Notes: generated from the sequence alone by a model not told the origin. A stretch of DNA of 64,000 bases from Thermoplasmata archaeon (GCA_035622275.1 DASPVQ010000007.1:62001-126000), one strand, 5' to 3'. Positions 43,083 to 52,370 are shown, counted from the stretch's first letter. Numbers and translations: made by a program.

Positions 43083-43882
43083 CGGCGGCCCTCCATCGCG
43101 CGGAGGGCCGCATCGAGGCCCTCGTCCTCGCGCGTGAGCCGCAGGAAGACGTCCTCGAGGGGTGCGTCGCCGCGCGCCGCGCGCTCGCGCAGATCGGCGA
43201 GCGAGCCCTCCGCGCGCAGGACGCCGTGATCGAGGATCCCGACGCGGTGGCAGAGCTGCTGGGCGATCTCCATGGTGTGCGTCGAGAACAGGGCGCCTCG
43301 GCCGCTGCTCCCCACGTAGCGCGCGAGCAGCTCCTTCATGAGGCGGACGGAGCGCGGATCGAGGCTGTTGAGCGGCTCGTCGAGCACGAGCAACGGAGGA
43401 TGGTGGAGGAACGCGGCGATCAGGAGGACCTTCTGGCGGGTCCCGTTGGAGAGCGAGGAGATCGGCTCGTCGAACTCGGCCTCGAGGCGGAAGGCGCTCG
43501 CGTAGCCGGCGGCGCGCTCGGAGGCGACCGCTTCCGGCAGCGCGCGGACGCTCGCGACGAACTCCAGGAACTCGCGCGGCGTGAGCGCCTCGTAGAGCAG
43601 CGAGGTCTCGGGAACGTAGCCGATCCGCGCCTTGGCCGAGAGCCCGTCCGCGACCACGTCGAACCCGAAGACGCGGATGCGGCCGGCCGAGGGGGGCACG
43701 AGGCCGACGATCGCCTTGATCGTGCTCGACTTTCCCGCGCCGTTCGACCCGAGGAGGCCGTAGATCTCGCCGGGGCGCACTGCCAGCGAGAGCCGGTCCA
43801 CCGCGCGTCGCTCGCCGTAGGCGATGGAGAGCTCCTCGATCACGAGCGGCGGGCCCGTCGGGGGCGGCTCGCCTGGCGCCAC
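43079..43882 (-). CDS. ABC transporter ATP-binding protein
   Basis: 267 residues, GTG start. Walker A GSNGAGKSS, signature LSNGTRQK (a known ABC-2 variant), Walker B LLVLDEPLNSLDP, switch His in STHTMEIA. A TATA box 24-30 nt before the GTG suggests a leaderless transcript that would continue into the membrane subunit and valS. Confidence 0.9.
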   Translation of the reverse strand: MAPGEPPPTGPPLVIEELSIAYGERRAVDRLSLAVRPGEIYGLLGSNGAGKSSTIKAIVGLVPPSAGRIRVFGFDVVADGLSAKARIGYVPETSLLYEALTPREFLEFVASVRALPEAVASERAAGYASAFRLEAEFDEPISSLSNGTRQKVLLIAAFLHHPPLLVLDEPLNSLDPRSVRLMKELLARYVGSSGRGALFSTHTMEIAQQLCHRVGILDHGVLRAEGSLADLRERAARGDAPLEDVFLRLTREDEGLDAALRAMEGRR

Positions 43883-43905
43883 GAACGTACCGTCGGCGCG
43901 CCCGG

Positions 43906-43912
43906 CCTATAA
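43906..43912 (-). promoter_or_regulatory. TATA box of the ABC ATPase-permease-valS unit
   Basis: TTATAGG on the minus strand, in the 46-nt gap between lysS and the ATPase. Confidence 0.5.
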
Positions 43913-43928
43913 GCTCCCGCGGCCGCGG

Positions 43929-45404
43929 CTAGCGCTGGCGCACGGGCGGGAACAGCAGGACGTCCTTGATCGACGCGACGCCGAGGAGCCCCATCACGAC
44001 GCGGTCGACCCCGAGGCCGATGCCCGTCGCCGGCGGCATGCCGTAGCGCAGCGCTTCCACGAAGTCGGCGTCGTAGGCGTAGACGTCGGCCCCCCGGGCG
44101 CCCAGCTGCTCGCGGAAGCGGCGCTCCTGCTCGTCCGGATCGTTGAGCTCGGTGTAGGCGTTCCCGAGCTCGACGGTCCGGTAGAACATCTCGAAGCGCT
44201 CGACGCGCCCGGGCTTGGAGCGGTGCCGTTTCGCGAGGGGGGTCGTCGCGGCCGGATGATCCACGACGAAGGTGAGCGCCTCCAGGTGCGGCTCCACGTA
44301 GTGCTCGAACAGCTTCTCGAGGAACGTGCCCGCCGGCGAGTCGTCGGGCACGGTCGATCCGGCGGCGCGGGCGAGCGCGCGCAGCTCCTCCCGGCTCTTC
44401 CCGAGGAGGTCCGGGATGCCGCTGCGCCGCTCCAGCTCCTCGACGAAATCGACCGTCGCGAACGGCGGGCGGAAGTCCCGGGCCCCGCGCACCGCCTCGG
44501 GCGAGTCGGGCCGCAGCTCGGCGGCGCGGTCCGCGAGATGCTCGAAGAGGCGCTCGACGAGGCGACGCATGTCGTGGTAGTCGGCGTACGCCCAGTACGC
44601 CTCGAGCTCCGTGAACTCCGGGGCGTGCGTCGAGTCGAGGTCCTCGTTGCGGAAGGTCCGACCGAGCTCGTAGACGCGCTCGAGGCCCCCGACCAGCAGG
44701 CGCTTGAGCGGCAGCTCGAGGGCGATCCGCAGCTGGACCTCTCCGTCGAGGTAGTTCGAGCGGGTCACGAACGGGGCCGCGGCCGCGCCGCTCGCGACCG
44801 GCAGCAGGATCGGGGTTTCGACCTCGAGGAACCCGTGCGCGTCGAGGAAGCGACGCATCTCCCGGACGAGGAGCGTGCGCGAGCGGAATCGCTCGCGCGC
44901 CTCGGCCGAGGCAAGCAGGTCGACGTAGCGGCGGCGCAGCCGCTCTTCCACGTCCACCAGCCCGTGAAACTTCTCGGGCGGCGGCGCGATCGCCTTGGCG
45001 AGGAGCGTGAGCTGGCCCACCTCGAGCGATGGCTCCCGGCTCTTGGAGAGGGCCGGATGTCCCTCCGCGCCGACGATGTCGCCGGGATCGAGGTCGCGCA
45101 ACCACGCGCGGAACGCCTCCTCGCCCAGGGCATCGGCCCGCAGGATCAGCTGGATCGAACCGGCCCGGTCCTCCAGGTCCGCGAAGGCCGTCCGCCCGTG
45201 GAGCCGGGTCGCCTTCAGTCGGCCCGCGACCCGGCAGGAGGTCTCGGCGTCATGGTCGCCGGGCGCGAGCGCGGACGCCGCCGCCCGGACCCGGTCCGTC
45301 GTCTCCCGACCCACGAACGACCAGGGATACGGCTCGCGACCCGCGGCGCGCCAGCGCGCGATCTTCTCCCGGCGCTCGTGCTCGAGCGGCGTCTCGTCGG
45401 TCAC
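43929..45404 (-). CDS. lysS: Lysyl-tRNA synthetase, class II
   Basis: 491 residues. An N-terminal OB-fold anticodon-binding domain (AGRLKATRLHGRTAFADLED) precedes the class II core: motif 1 near FLEVETPIL, motif 2 YELGRTFRNEDLDSTHAPEFTELEAY, motif 3 GIGLGVDRVVMGLLG. FHGLVDVEERLRRRYVDL is typical LysRS. Charges tRNA-Lys. Many euryarchaeal lineages use the unrelated class I LysRS, so the class II form is informative for placement or transfer. No N-terminal extension. Confidence 0.95.
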   Translation of the reverse strand: MTDETPLEHERREKIARWRAAGREPYPWSFVGRETTDRVRAAASALAPGDHDAETSCRVAGRLKATRLHGRTAFADLEDRAGSIQLILRADALGEEAFRAWLRDLDPGDIVGAEGHPALSKSREPSLEVGQLTLLAKAIAPPPEKFHGLVDVEERLRRRYVDLLASAEARERFRSRTLLVREMRRFLDAHGFLEVETPILLPVASGAAAAPFVTRSNYLDGEVQLRIALELPLKRLLVGGLERVYELGRTFRNEDLDSTHAPEFTELEAYWAYADYHDMRRLVERLFEHLADRAAELRPDSPEAVRGARDFRPPFATVDFVEELERRSGIPDLLGKSREELRALARAAGSTVPDDSPAGTFLEKLFEHYVEPHLEALTFVVDHPAATTPLAKRHRSKPGRVERFEMFYRTVELGNAYTELNDPDEQERRFREQLGARGADVYAYDADFVEALRYGMPPATGIGLGVDRVVMGLLGVASIKDVLLFPPVRQR

Positions 45405-45465
45405 GCGGCTCCTCCGGGCCGGCGTCCGGAGCGACCTCGAGGGAAAAGCCTGTCGTCGGCGCGTG

Positions 45466-45867
45466 CTAGCTCGGCAGGCCCTCGAGCGAAAGGCGCTCTA
45501 CGCCGCCGGGCCGGACGAGCGCGAGGTGCTCCGGGACCGCCGCGTCGCTGCCGGAGCCGCGCGCCGGCTCGTGCAGCAGCAGATAGGACCCGAGGAAGAA
45601 CTCGGCGGCGGCGTCGCCGCCCCCGATGCCGTAGCTGACGTAGTCGGAGAAGTAGACATGGATCGCGCCGCTGCGCCGCTGGCGAAGCGCCTCGAGGAAC
45701 TTCGTCCATTCGCCCGGTCCCTTGCGCTCGAGCTCGTCGACGAGGTCCCGCAAGAGCGGCCGCTGGCTGAGCCCGGCGAGCCCGTCGTAGGCGAGATAGA
45801 TCGCCGGGTGCGGCTCGAGGGCCACGACGTCGAGTCGCAGGACGCCCTCCACGGGCTTGGTGCGCAT
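45466..45867 (-). CDS. Hypothetical protein
   Basis: 133 residues, ATG 45867. Not recognised. It seems a small alpha/beta soluble protein: LRLDVVALEPHPAIYLAYDGL at the start, a charged amphipathic helix (RDLVDELERKGPGEWTKFLEAL), then strands AIHVYFSDYVSYG and FFLGSYLLLHEPA. No signal peptide or cysteines. It sits between thermosome and lysS on the same strand, with 61-86 nt gaps on each side. Codon use and GC match neighbours, so it is likely a real gene. Confidence 0.6.
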   Translation of the reverse strand: MRTKPVEGVLRLDVVALEPHPAIYLAYDGLAGLSQRPLLRDLVDELERKGPGEWTKFLEALRQRRSGAIHVYFSDYVSYGIGGGDAAAEFFLGSYLLLHEPARGSGSDAAVPEHLALVRPGGVERLSLEGLPS

Positions 45868-45953
45868 GCCGAGCGCCCTACGGGTCCCGCGTTAAGAAGA
45901 CTTCGCCACCGGCGGCGCACGCCGCCGGTGCCGGAAGGGGTTCGGCGAATTCC

Positions 45954-47579
45954 CTAGTGGTCGTGCGGGGCGCCGGCGCCCTTGTCCGAGGGGCTCGACT
46001 TCTTCGCGGCGATGATGTCGTCGATGCGCAGGACCATCGCGGCGACCTCCGCCGCGGAGGCGAGCGCCTGACGCTTCACCCGGAGCGGCTCGACCACGTG
46101 GAGCTTCCACATGTCGGCGGCCTTCCCGTCCGCGAGGTTGATCCCGATGTTCTTGTTCGCCTGCGGCCCGTCGTGGGCGCTCCGCAGTTCGATGAGGGTA
46201 TTGATCGAGTCGTAGCCGCCGTTCTCGCTGAGGGCCCAGGGGACCGCCTCGAGGGCCTGCGCGAACGCCTCGCCCGCCAGCTGCTCGCGGCCACCGACCG
46301 ATGGCGCCCACTTCCGGAGCTTGACCGCGAGGTCGATCTCCGTCGCGCCGCCGCCGGGGCAGATGACGCCGTCCTCGAGCACGCTCGCGACGACCTTGAG
46401 CGCGTCGTTGAGCGAGCGCTCGACCTCCTGCGTGACGTGCTCGGTGCCGCCGCGGATGAGGATCGAGACCGAGCGCGGGTTCGAGCAGCCGGTGACGAAC
46501 GTCATGTCGTCCTCGCCGACCTTGCGCTCCTCGACCTTGGCCGCCGAGCCGAGGTCCGCCGGGGTGAGGTCCTTGAAGCCCGTGACGATCTTCGCGCCGG
46601 TCGCGCGAGAGAGCTTCTGGAGATCGGACTCCTTGACCTGCTTGACCGCGTAGATCCCGTCCTTGGCGAGGTAGTGGAGGACCACGTCGTCGATCCCCTT
46701 CTGGCAAACGACGACGTTGGCGCCGGACGCCTTGATCTGGTCGACCATCCGGCGGAACGTCTTGTCTTCCTCGTCGAGGAAGCTCTGGATCTGGCTGGGG
46801 TTCTTGATGTTGATCTTGCTCTCGATCTCGGTCTTCTTGATCTCGAGCGCGGAGTTGAGCAGCGCGATCTTCGCGGGCGCGATCTCCGCCGGCATCCGGG
46901 GGTGACCCCGCTCCTTGTCCAGGAGGATCCCGGCGATCAGCTCCGTGTCGGAGATGGTGCCGCCGTGGCGCTTCTGCACCTGGATCTGGTCCACGTCGGC
47001 GATCGTGCGGCCGCCCCGCTGTTCCGCGATCTTGCGGACCGCCTCGACCGCGATCTTGGCGAGCGCGTCGCGCGAGCCGAAGACGCCCTTCGAGCCCATC
47101 GCGGTCGTCGCGCAGTCGACGAGCACCGACTGATCGTCGGGCTTGACCGGCGTACCGATCTCGGTCTCGAGGAGGCGCTGGGCCTCCTGGACCGCGAGCT
47201 GGAAACCGCGGACGATCACCGTCGGGTGGACGTTCTGGTCGAGGAGCGACTCCGAGCGCTTCAACAGCTCACCGGCGAGAACGACCGCGGTCGTCGTGCC
47301 GTCGCCGCACTGCTGGTCCTGGGTCTTGGCGACCTCCACGAGCATCTTGGCCGCCGGGTGCTCGACGTCGACCTCCTTCAGGATCGTGACGCCGTCGTTG
47401 GTGATCGTGATGTCACCCATCGAGTCGACGAGCATCTTGTCCATGCCGCGCGGTCCGAGGGTCGATCGTACGGCGTCGGCGACCGCCCTCGCCGCGGCGA
47501 TGTTGTTCGACGTGGCGCTGCGGCCGTGTTCGCGCTCGGTTCCTTCCTTCAGGACGAGAATGGGGGTGCCCTGGAGCAT
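45954..47579 (-). CDS. thsA: Thermosome subunit (group II chaperonin)
   Basis: 541 residues. ATP-binding and hydrolysis motifs of group II chaperonins are clear: [13 protein letters not shown] near the N-terminus, NDGVTILKE, and [15 protein letters not shown] with the catalytic Asp. Apical-domain lid region around [13 protein letters not shown]. The C-terminus ends in a short [10 protein letters not shown] in place of the GGM repeats common elsewhere. Forms a double-ring folding machine in the cytoplasm. A strong TATA box lies upstream. Only one subunit gene in the window. Confidence 0.97.
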   Translation of the reverse strand: MLQGTPILVLKEGTEREHGRSATSNNIAAARAVADAVRSTLGPRGMDKMLVDSMGDITITNDGVTILKEVDVEHPAAKMLVEVAKTQDQQCGDGTTTAVVLAGELLKRSESLLDQNVHPTVIVRGFQLAVQEAQRLLETEIGTPVKPDDQSVLVDCATTAMGSKGVFGSRDALAKIAVEAVRKIAEQRGGRTIADVDQIQVQKRHGGTISDTELIAGILLDKERGHPRMPAEIAPAKIALLNSALEIKKTEIESKINIKNPSQIQSFLDEEDKTFRRMVDQIKASGANVVVCQKGIDDVVLHYLAKDGIYAVKQVKESDLQKLSRATGAKIVTGFKDLTPADLGSAAKVEERKVGEDDMTFVTGCSNPRSVSILIRGGTEHVTQEVERSLNDALKVVASVLEDGVICPGGGATEIDLAVKLRKWAPSVGGREQLAGEAFAQALEAVPWALSENGGYDSINTLIELRSAHDGPQANKNIGINLADGKAADMWKLHVVEPLRVKRQALASAAEVAAMVLRIDDIIAAKKSSPSDKGAGAPHDH

Positions 47580-47610
47580 TCTGGCTCACCGTCTTTGGCA
47601 ATTTTGTTCT

Positions 47611-47620
47611 TCTATATAAT
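47611..47620 (-). promoter_or_regulatory. TATA box of the thermosome gene
   Basis: ATTATATAGA on the minus strand, 32-41 nt before ATG 47579; the most consensus-like archaeal TATA box in the window, fitting strong expression. The remaining gap to hsp20 (to 47820) has no recognisable gene. Confidence 0.7.
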
Positions 47621-47823
47621 GATTCCCCGGCTCCCTGGCGCGGGGGCTCGCGCGAGGTTCGTGGCTCGCCGTGGCTGCGCGAGCGGGCGTCTGGCGCAGG
47701 ACCTCGCGGTGCGGGGCCACCGGGGGCGCTACTTCGTGGAACCGCCCGGAAGTTGCGCGCGCGCTTCGGGGCCGTTGGAACGGAACCCGGGATCGCGCTC
47801 GCGCGGTCGCCGTATAGAAGTTA

Positions 47824-47868
47824 TTTTATAGTAACATAAACTAATCGTTAGCGTAAACGCCGAGGTGG
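47824..47868 (+). promoter_or_regulatory. Promoter region and ribosome binding site of hsp20
   Basis: An AT-rich tract contains TTTTATA (47824-47830) and ACATAAAC (47834-47841), either of which could be the TATA box. GAGGTGG at 47862-47868 is a Shine-Dalgarno match three nt before the ATG at 47872, so this mRNA is probably not leaderless. Confidence 0.5.
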
Positions 47869-47871
47869 ATC

Positions 47872-48348
47872 ATGACGAAGGAACTGCAAACGAAGGAGAG
47901 CAACCCCTGGGCCGATCTCGATCAGGTCGTGGACGATCTGGGCCGCCGATTCTACGAAACGTTCGGCATCGCCCCGTTCGGCGCCGTCCGTGTGAGCGAC
48001 GCCGGTCCCCAGTACCTGCGTGCGGCCCGCACCGACGTGACCGACACGGGTGCGGCGTTCCGGATCGTGGCCGAGGTCCCGGGGATCCCGAAGGACCAGA
48101 TCGAGGTTCGCGTCCGCGGAGCGAACGTCGAGATCCGAGGCGAGAGCACGCAGGAGACGAAGGAGTCGAAGGCCGAGTACGTTCACCGGGAACGGACGTA
48201 CGCGGGCTACTACCGCAGCCTCGAACTTCCCGAGCCGGTCGTCGGCGGGGAAGCGAAGGCGACCGTGGAGAACGGGCTCCTGACGCTCGAGCTCCCGAAG
48301 CTCACCCCGACGCCGGTCGAGACCGACGTCAAGGTCCCCGTCCAGTAG
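47872..48348 (+). CDS. hsp20: Small heat-shock protein, Hsp20/alpha-crystallin family
   Basis: 158 residues. The alpha-crystallin domain spans about 53-150: DTGAAFRIVAEVPGIPKDQIEVRV, YVHRERTYAGYYRSLELPE, and the hallmark VENGLLTLELPK (A-x-x-x-n-GvL-like motif). An ATP-independent holdase that binds unfolding proteins. Divergent from the thermosome gene over 292 nt, giving a heat-shock pair. A short helical N-terminal arm precedes the domain. Confidence 0.95.
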   Translation: MTKELQTKESNPWADLDQVVDDLGRRFYETFGIAPFGAVRVSDAGPQYLRAARTDVTDTGAAFRIVAEVPGIPKDQIEVRVRGANVEIRGESTQETKESKAEYVHRERTYAGYYRSLELPEPVVGGEAKATVENGLLTLELPKLTPTPVETDVKVPVQ

Positions 48349-49141
48349 GACGGTGGGCCGGGCCCCCGGGAACCCCCGGGGGCCCCGATTTATTCTCCGT
48401 CGTGCGCGCCGAAGTCTCGCGGTCGCCGGGCCCGACCGAGCTCACCGCGGGCCAGGAGACCGCGGGACCCGGGCCGACCCAGGCGATCGCCATGCCGTCA
48501 TAGCCCTTGACACCGACCATCGGGACGACCGTGGCGCGCAGCCGGGGATCGGCGCCGAGCGCCTCGAGGAACTGGCGCACGGCCGTGACGACGGCGTCCG
48601 TCTGTTTCGGTTCCGCGATGGCGCCCTCCCGAACCACGTTGTCGGCGACGAGCACGGTACCCGGGCGGGAGAGGGCGAGGGCCGCGCGCAGGTAGTCCGG
48701 GTACCCGGTCTTGTCCGCGTCGAGGAAGACGAGATCGAACGGCGGCGCTCCTTCCCGGGAGAGCTCGGCCAAGCTCTCGCGCGCGGGCCCCGGTCGGATC
48801 TCCACCCGCTCGGCCAGACCCGCGCGCGCGACGTTGGCCCGAGCGACCTCCGCATGGCGGCGATCTAGCTCGAGGCTGACGAGCCGGCCCTCCGGTGGCA
48901 GCGCGCGTGCCATCGCGATCGTCGAGTATCCGGCGAGCGTCCCGATCTCCAGGACGCGACGGGCCCCGCTCGCACGAACGAGGAGCTCCAGCAGGCGCGC
49001 CTGGATCGCGGAGACCTGGATCGGCGGAAGTCCGGCCTCGGCCGCAACCCGGTTCGTCGCCTCGAGGACCTCGTCCGGGCCGAGCAGCCGCGCCTCGATC
49101 CATCGGTCCACCGCCGCCCAGCGTTCCGTCTCCGCGCCCAT
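48329..49141 (-). CDS. SAM-dependent O-methyltransferase (COMT/class I type)
   Basis: 270 residues. SAM-binding motif VLEIGTLAGYSTIAMA, then LVSLELD, and FDLVFLDADKTGYPDYL, the metal-binding segment of cation-dependent caffeoyl-CoA/catechol O-methyltransferases; VADNVVREG follows. The fold should end near GYDGMAIA (about residue 216). Another 54 residues of Gly/Pro/Arg-rich tail follow, encoded across the hsp20 hairpin, and the 3' end overlaps hsp20 by 20 nt. Acceptor unknown. Confidence 0.88.
   Translation of the reverse strand: MGAETERWAAVDRWIEARLLGPDEVLEATNRVAAEAGLPPIQVSAIQARLLELLVRASGARRVLEIGTLAGYSTIAMARALPPEGRLVSLELDRRHAEVARANVARAGLAERVEIRPGPARESLAELSREGAPPFDLVFLDADKTGYPDYLRAALALSRPGTVLVADNVVREGAIAEPKQTDAVVTAVRQFLEALGADPRLRATVVPMVGVKGYDGMAIAWVGPGPAVSWPAVSSVGPGDRETSARTTENKSGPPGVPGGPAHRPTGRGP
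48360..48385 (+). terminator. Perfect GC hairpin after hsp20
   Basis: Eleven-base-pair perfect inverted repeat (arms 48360-48370 and 48375-48385, loop AACC) starting 12 nt after the hsp20 stop and followed by GATTTATT. It could end hsp20 transcription or stabilise its mRNA. On the other strand it lies inside the C-terminal tail of the O-methyltransferase. Archaeal terminators usually depend on T-tracts, so the function is inferred. Confidence 0.45.
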
Positions 49142-49229
49142 CGACCCCCCAGCATGGTCCCGCCCCTAACGGTTCCCGGATGCGGGCCGAAGTCACTTAG
49201 CGCCGGTACCGCTGCCGCTCGCGAGCGCG

Positions 49230-50417
49230 ATGCCGATCAACGAGGTGCTCGTCGTCCAGGATCTCGCGATCGTCATGCTGGTCGCGCTCGGGATGACGCT
49301 TTTGTTCCGCGCGATCCACCAGCCGTTGCTGATCGGCTACATCGTCGCCGGCATGATCATCGGGCCGTACACCCCGCCGACCTCCCTCGTGTCGTACCCC
49401 GACGTCCTCAACGCCCTCGCCGAGCTCGGGATCGTCTTCCTGCTCTTCGCGATCGGACTGGAGTACCCCCTCGCCCGGTTGCGCTCGATCGGTCGCAAGG
49501 CGCTCGTGATCGCCCTCGCGGAGTCGCTCGCGACGTTCGCGGCCGGCTTCGCCGTCGGCCGGGCATTCGGCTTCCCGCTGTACGACAGCCTGTTCCTCGC
49601 CCTCGCGATCTCGGTCACGAGCACGGTGATCCTCTCGAGCGTGCTGCAGGACCTCGGCGTGATCCTGGCGCCCGAGACGAGCCTGATCCTCGGCATCACG
49701 GTCATCGAGGACGTGATCACGGTCACGATCCTCGGGATCCTGCAGTCGACCGCGTCGACCGGCCACCTCTCCCTCGAGCTGATCGCCTTCTCGCTCGCCG
49801 CCGTCGTGATCTTCATCGCCGGGGTGCTGACGATCGGCTCGCGGACGATCCCGCCCCTGATCGACCGGGCCCAGCGCGCCCACGTCCACGAGATCTTTCT
49901 CCTCGCGATCCTCGGGGTCGCCTTCTCCCTCGCGATCATCTCGAGCCTGATCGGCATCTCGGTCGCGACCGGCGCGTTCCTCGCCGGCGTGCTGGTCGCC
50001 GAGTCGGGGAGCCAGGCGGCGGCGCACGAGGTGATGGCGCCGCTGAAGGAGATGTTCGGGGCGATCTTCTTCGTCTCGATGGGCGCCCTGATGAACATCA
50101 GCCTGCTGCCCCAGTACCTCGTCCCGATCGCGGGGTTCATCGCGGTCGCCTTCGGGGCCAAGCTGACGTCGACCTACCTCGCCGCCCGGCAGCAGCGCGT
50201 TCCGCCCGCGGACGCCCGACGCGCGGCGATCACGGTCTCGGCCTCCGGCGGCGAGCTGTCGATCGTGGTCGCGAAGGGTGGGACCGACGTCGGGGCGGTC
50301 GGCGCGTTCGTGCTGCCGTTCATCGGCGCGCTCACGATCGTCACCACCCTGGTCGCGCCGTACCTCGTCCGCTACGCCTGGCGGCGCCCGGCGGCGCCGG
50401 CCGCCCCGCCGCCCTAA
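49230..50417 (+). CDS. Kef-type cation:proton antiporter (CPA2 family)
   Basis: 395 residues, about 12 membrane segments. Landmarks: QPLLIGYIVAGMIIGP in TM2, ELGIVFLLFAIGLEY in TM3, SVTSTVILSSVLQD and the ion-site helix LGITVIEDVITVTILG, then TGAFLAGVLVAES. No RCK/TrkA-N domain at the C-terminus, so it lacks the usual nucleotide-gated regulation. Exchanges K+ or Na+ for protons. Convergent with the DapA-family gene, overlapping by 4 nt. Confidence 0.93.
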   Translation: MPINEVLVVQDLAIVMLVALGMTLLFRAIHQPLLIGYIVAGMIIGPYTPPTSLVSYPDVLNALAELGIVFLLFAIGLEYPLARLRSIGRKALVIALAESLATFAAGFAVGRAFGFPLYDSLFLALAISVTSTVILSSVLQDLGVILAPETSLILGITVIEDVITVTILGILQSTASTGHLSLELIAFSLAAVVIFIAGVLTIGSRTIPPLIDRAQRAHVHEIFLLAILGVAFSLAIISSLIGISVATGAFLAGVLVAESGSQAAAHEVMAPLKEMFGAIFFVSMGALMNISLLPQYLVPIAGFIAVAFGAKLTSTYLAARQQRVPPADARRAAITVSASGGELSIVVAKGGTDVGAVGAFVLPFIGALTIVTTLVAPYLVRYAWRRPAAPAAPPP

Positions 50418-51361
50418 GTGGCGGACGCGGGATGTCGTCCCAGCACCGGTCGTCGCGCGAGGGCGGCGCGGACGGTCCCGAGCGTCGACTCGAGCTCGGG
50501 GCCCTCGAGCGGGTAGCGCGGCGCGCGCACCGCGGCGGTCCCCACGCCGAGCTCGGTCTCGACCAGCTTGATCGCCTGCACGAACTTCGGCCCGGTGTCG
50601 AGGCGCAGCAGCGGAAGGAACCAGTCGTAGAGCGTGCGCGCCTCGGCGGCCGGCCCGTGGGCGGCGCGCTCGAACAGCACGGCCGATTCGGTCGGCAGGG
50701 CGTTCGCGAGCCCGGCGACCCATCCGACCGCGCCGGCGCCGACGCCTTCGAGGAGGAGGTCGTCGAGCCCGACGGCGACATCGACCCGCTCGCCGAGGAG
50801 CTCGCGCAGCGCGGTGATGCGTCGGACGTCCCCGCTCGACTCCTTGACCGCGACGAGCGACGACGCCTCCTCGGCCAGGCGCAGCACGTCCTCCGGCGCG
50901 AGGTCGACGCCGTAGGCCGCGGGGTTGTTGTAGGCGATCGCGGGAAGGTCGGTGGCGCCGAGAACGGTGGCGAGGTGGGCCCGGGTCTCGCGCCGGTCGC
51001 CGTGGTAAACGTACGGCGGCAGGACGAGGAGCCCGCTCGCCCCCGCGTCGCGCGCCGCGCGCGCCCCCTCCACCGCCGCAGCGGTCCGGCTCGCGCCGAC
51101 GGCCGCGACGACCGGGGCGCTCTCGGGGAGCTCCTTCGCCAGCGCGCGGACGAGCGCGACATGCTCCTCGGAGCCCAGGCTCGCACCCTCGCCGAGGGAT
51201 CCGCCGACGATCACCCCCCGGCATCCGTGCTCGACCACCCAGCGGGCATGGACGACGTACCGATCGATCTCGATGCGGCCGTCCGGGCCGAAGGGAGTCG
51301 TGAGCGCCACCAGCACGCCCCGCGCGACGCCGGCGCCGCCGGCTCGGCCGCTCAAGGGCAC
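50414..51361 (-). CDS. DapA-family lyase, probable Delta1-pyrroline-4-hydroxy-2-carboxylate deaminase
   Basis: 315 residues, GTG start. Family pattern: TTPFGPDG, GGSLGEGASL (in place of GTTGE), catalytic Tyr in LPPYVY, Schiff-base Lys in VAVKESSGD. Members include dihydrodipicolinate synthase, KDG aldolases and the hydroxyproline-pathway deaminase. The last is preferred because the gene sits 22 nt after a two-cysteine 4-hydroxyproline epimerase. In that pathway it turns the cyclic imine from D-hydroxyproline into 2-oxoglutarate semialdehyde. Lysine-pathway DapA would be unexpected here. Confidence 0.75.
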   Translation of the reverse strand: MPLSGRAGGAGVARGVLVALTTPFGPDGRIEIDRYVVHARWVVEHGCRGVIVGGSLGEGASLGSEEHVALVRALAKELPESAPVVAAVGASRTAAAVEGARAARDAGASGLLVLPPYVYHGDRRETRAHLATVLGATDLPAIAYNNPAAYGVDLAPEDVLRLAEEASSLVAVKESSGDVRRITALRELLGERVDVAVGLDDLLLEGVGAGAVGWVAGLANALPTESAVLFERAAHGPAAEARTLYDWFLPLLRLDTGPKFVQAIKLVETELGVGTAAVRAPRYPLEGPELESTLGTVRAALARRPVLGRHPASAT

Positions 51362-51383
51362 CTAGTGGGTCCCGCGCCCGGGC

Positions 51384-52370
51384 TCATGGTGCGCGGCCCT
51401 CGCGGAAGGGATCGTCCGGGTCGAAGCGGAGCTCGGCCTCGGCCGTCACGAACGCCCGGCCCGTGATCGCCGGGATGATCCCGGCCCCGTGTCGGCGGGC
51501 CCGTCCCTCGAAGACCGTGCCGAGGATCCCCTCCTGGCGCCACGGGGCGCCCTCGTCGAGGACCCCGTCGGCGACCAGGCAGGCGAGCCGCGCGCTCGTG
51601 CCGGTCCCGCAGGGGGAGCGATCGTAGGCGTCGCCCGGGCACAGCACGAAGTTGCGCGCGTCGTTCTCGGGCCGCTGCGGCGGGCCACAGAGCTCGATGT
51701 GCTCGATCGCCGCCCCCGCGTCGCCGGTGACCCCGGCCGCGCCGAGGGCCTGGCGGACCGCGAGGCAGTAGTGCGTCAGCGCGCCGGCCTCTTCGGGCCG
51801 CAGCGGTCGCGGCGCCGCGCCGGTGAGGAAGAACCAGTTGCCGCCCCAGGCCACGTCGCCCGTCACCCTCCCAAAATCGGGCACATCGACCGAGACCGCG
51901 CGCTGCGTGCGGTAGCTCTCGACGTTCCAGAACGTGACGCGGCCGTCCGTGAGCCGCTCGGCCCCGACCACGCCGACCGGTGTCTCGATCGACAGCCGCC
52001 CCGGGCCCAGGCGGCCCAGGTGCGCCAGCGTCTCCACGAGCCCGATCGTGCCGTGGCCGCACATCCCGAGGTAGCCGACGTCGTTGAAGAAGATGGTCGC
52101 CGCGGCGGGACCGGGCGCGCTCGGCGGGGCGAGGAGGGCCCCGACCATCGTGGCGGAGCCGCGGGGCTCGGCCAGCACCGCGCGCCGGAATCCGTCGTGA
52201 TCGCGCCGAAAGCGCTCGAGCCGTTCGGCGAGGGGCCCGGTCCCGAGCTCGGGTCCGCCGTCGACGACCACGCGGGTCGGCTCGCCCTCGGTGTGGGAGT
52301 CGACGACCCGGACCCGGCCGACGGCCAAGCCGGGGGCCGCCGGGCCGGGTCTCGAGCGCGGGTCGGTCAT
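51384..52370 (-). CDS. Proline racemase family protein, probable 4-hydroxyproline 2-epimerase
   Basis: 328 residues. Start region RVVDSHTEGEPTRVV is family-typical. The two catalytic residues are both cysteines: C104 in MCGHGTIG and C254 in DRSPCGTGTSA. This pair marks racemases/epimerases; dehydratases of the family have Thr at the second place. Context favours trans-4-hydroxy-L-proline to cis-4-hydroxy-D-proline. ATG 52370 overlaps the S53 protease stop (ATGA); the DapA-family gene follows. Confidence 0.85.
   Translation of the reverse strand: MTDPRSRPGPAAPGLAVGRVRVVDSHTEGEPTRVVVDGGPELGTGPLAERLERFRRDHDGFRRAVLAEPRGSATMVGALLAPPSAPGPAAATIFFNDVGYLGMCGHGTIGLVETLAHLGRLGPGRLSIETPVGVVGAERLTDGRVTFWNVESYRTQRAVSVDVPDFGRVTGDVAWGGNWFFLTGAAPRPLRPEEAGALTHYCLAVRQALGAAGVTGDAGAAIEHIELCGPPQRPENDARNFVLCPGDAYDRSPCGTGTSARLACLVADGVLDEGAPWRQEGILGTVFEGRARRHGAGIIPAITGRAFVTAEAELRFDPDDPFREGRAP

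Noticed and set aside
50414-51361. DapA-family gene as lysine-pathway dihydrodipicolinate synthase
   Set aside because: The GTTGE motif is altered (GGSLGE), no other diaminopimelate genes are near, and the neighbour is a hydroxyproline-type epimerase.
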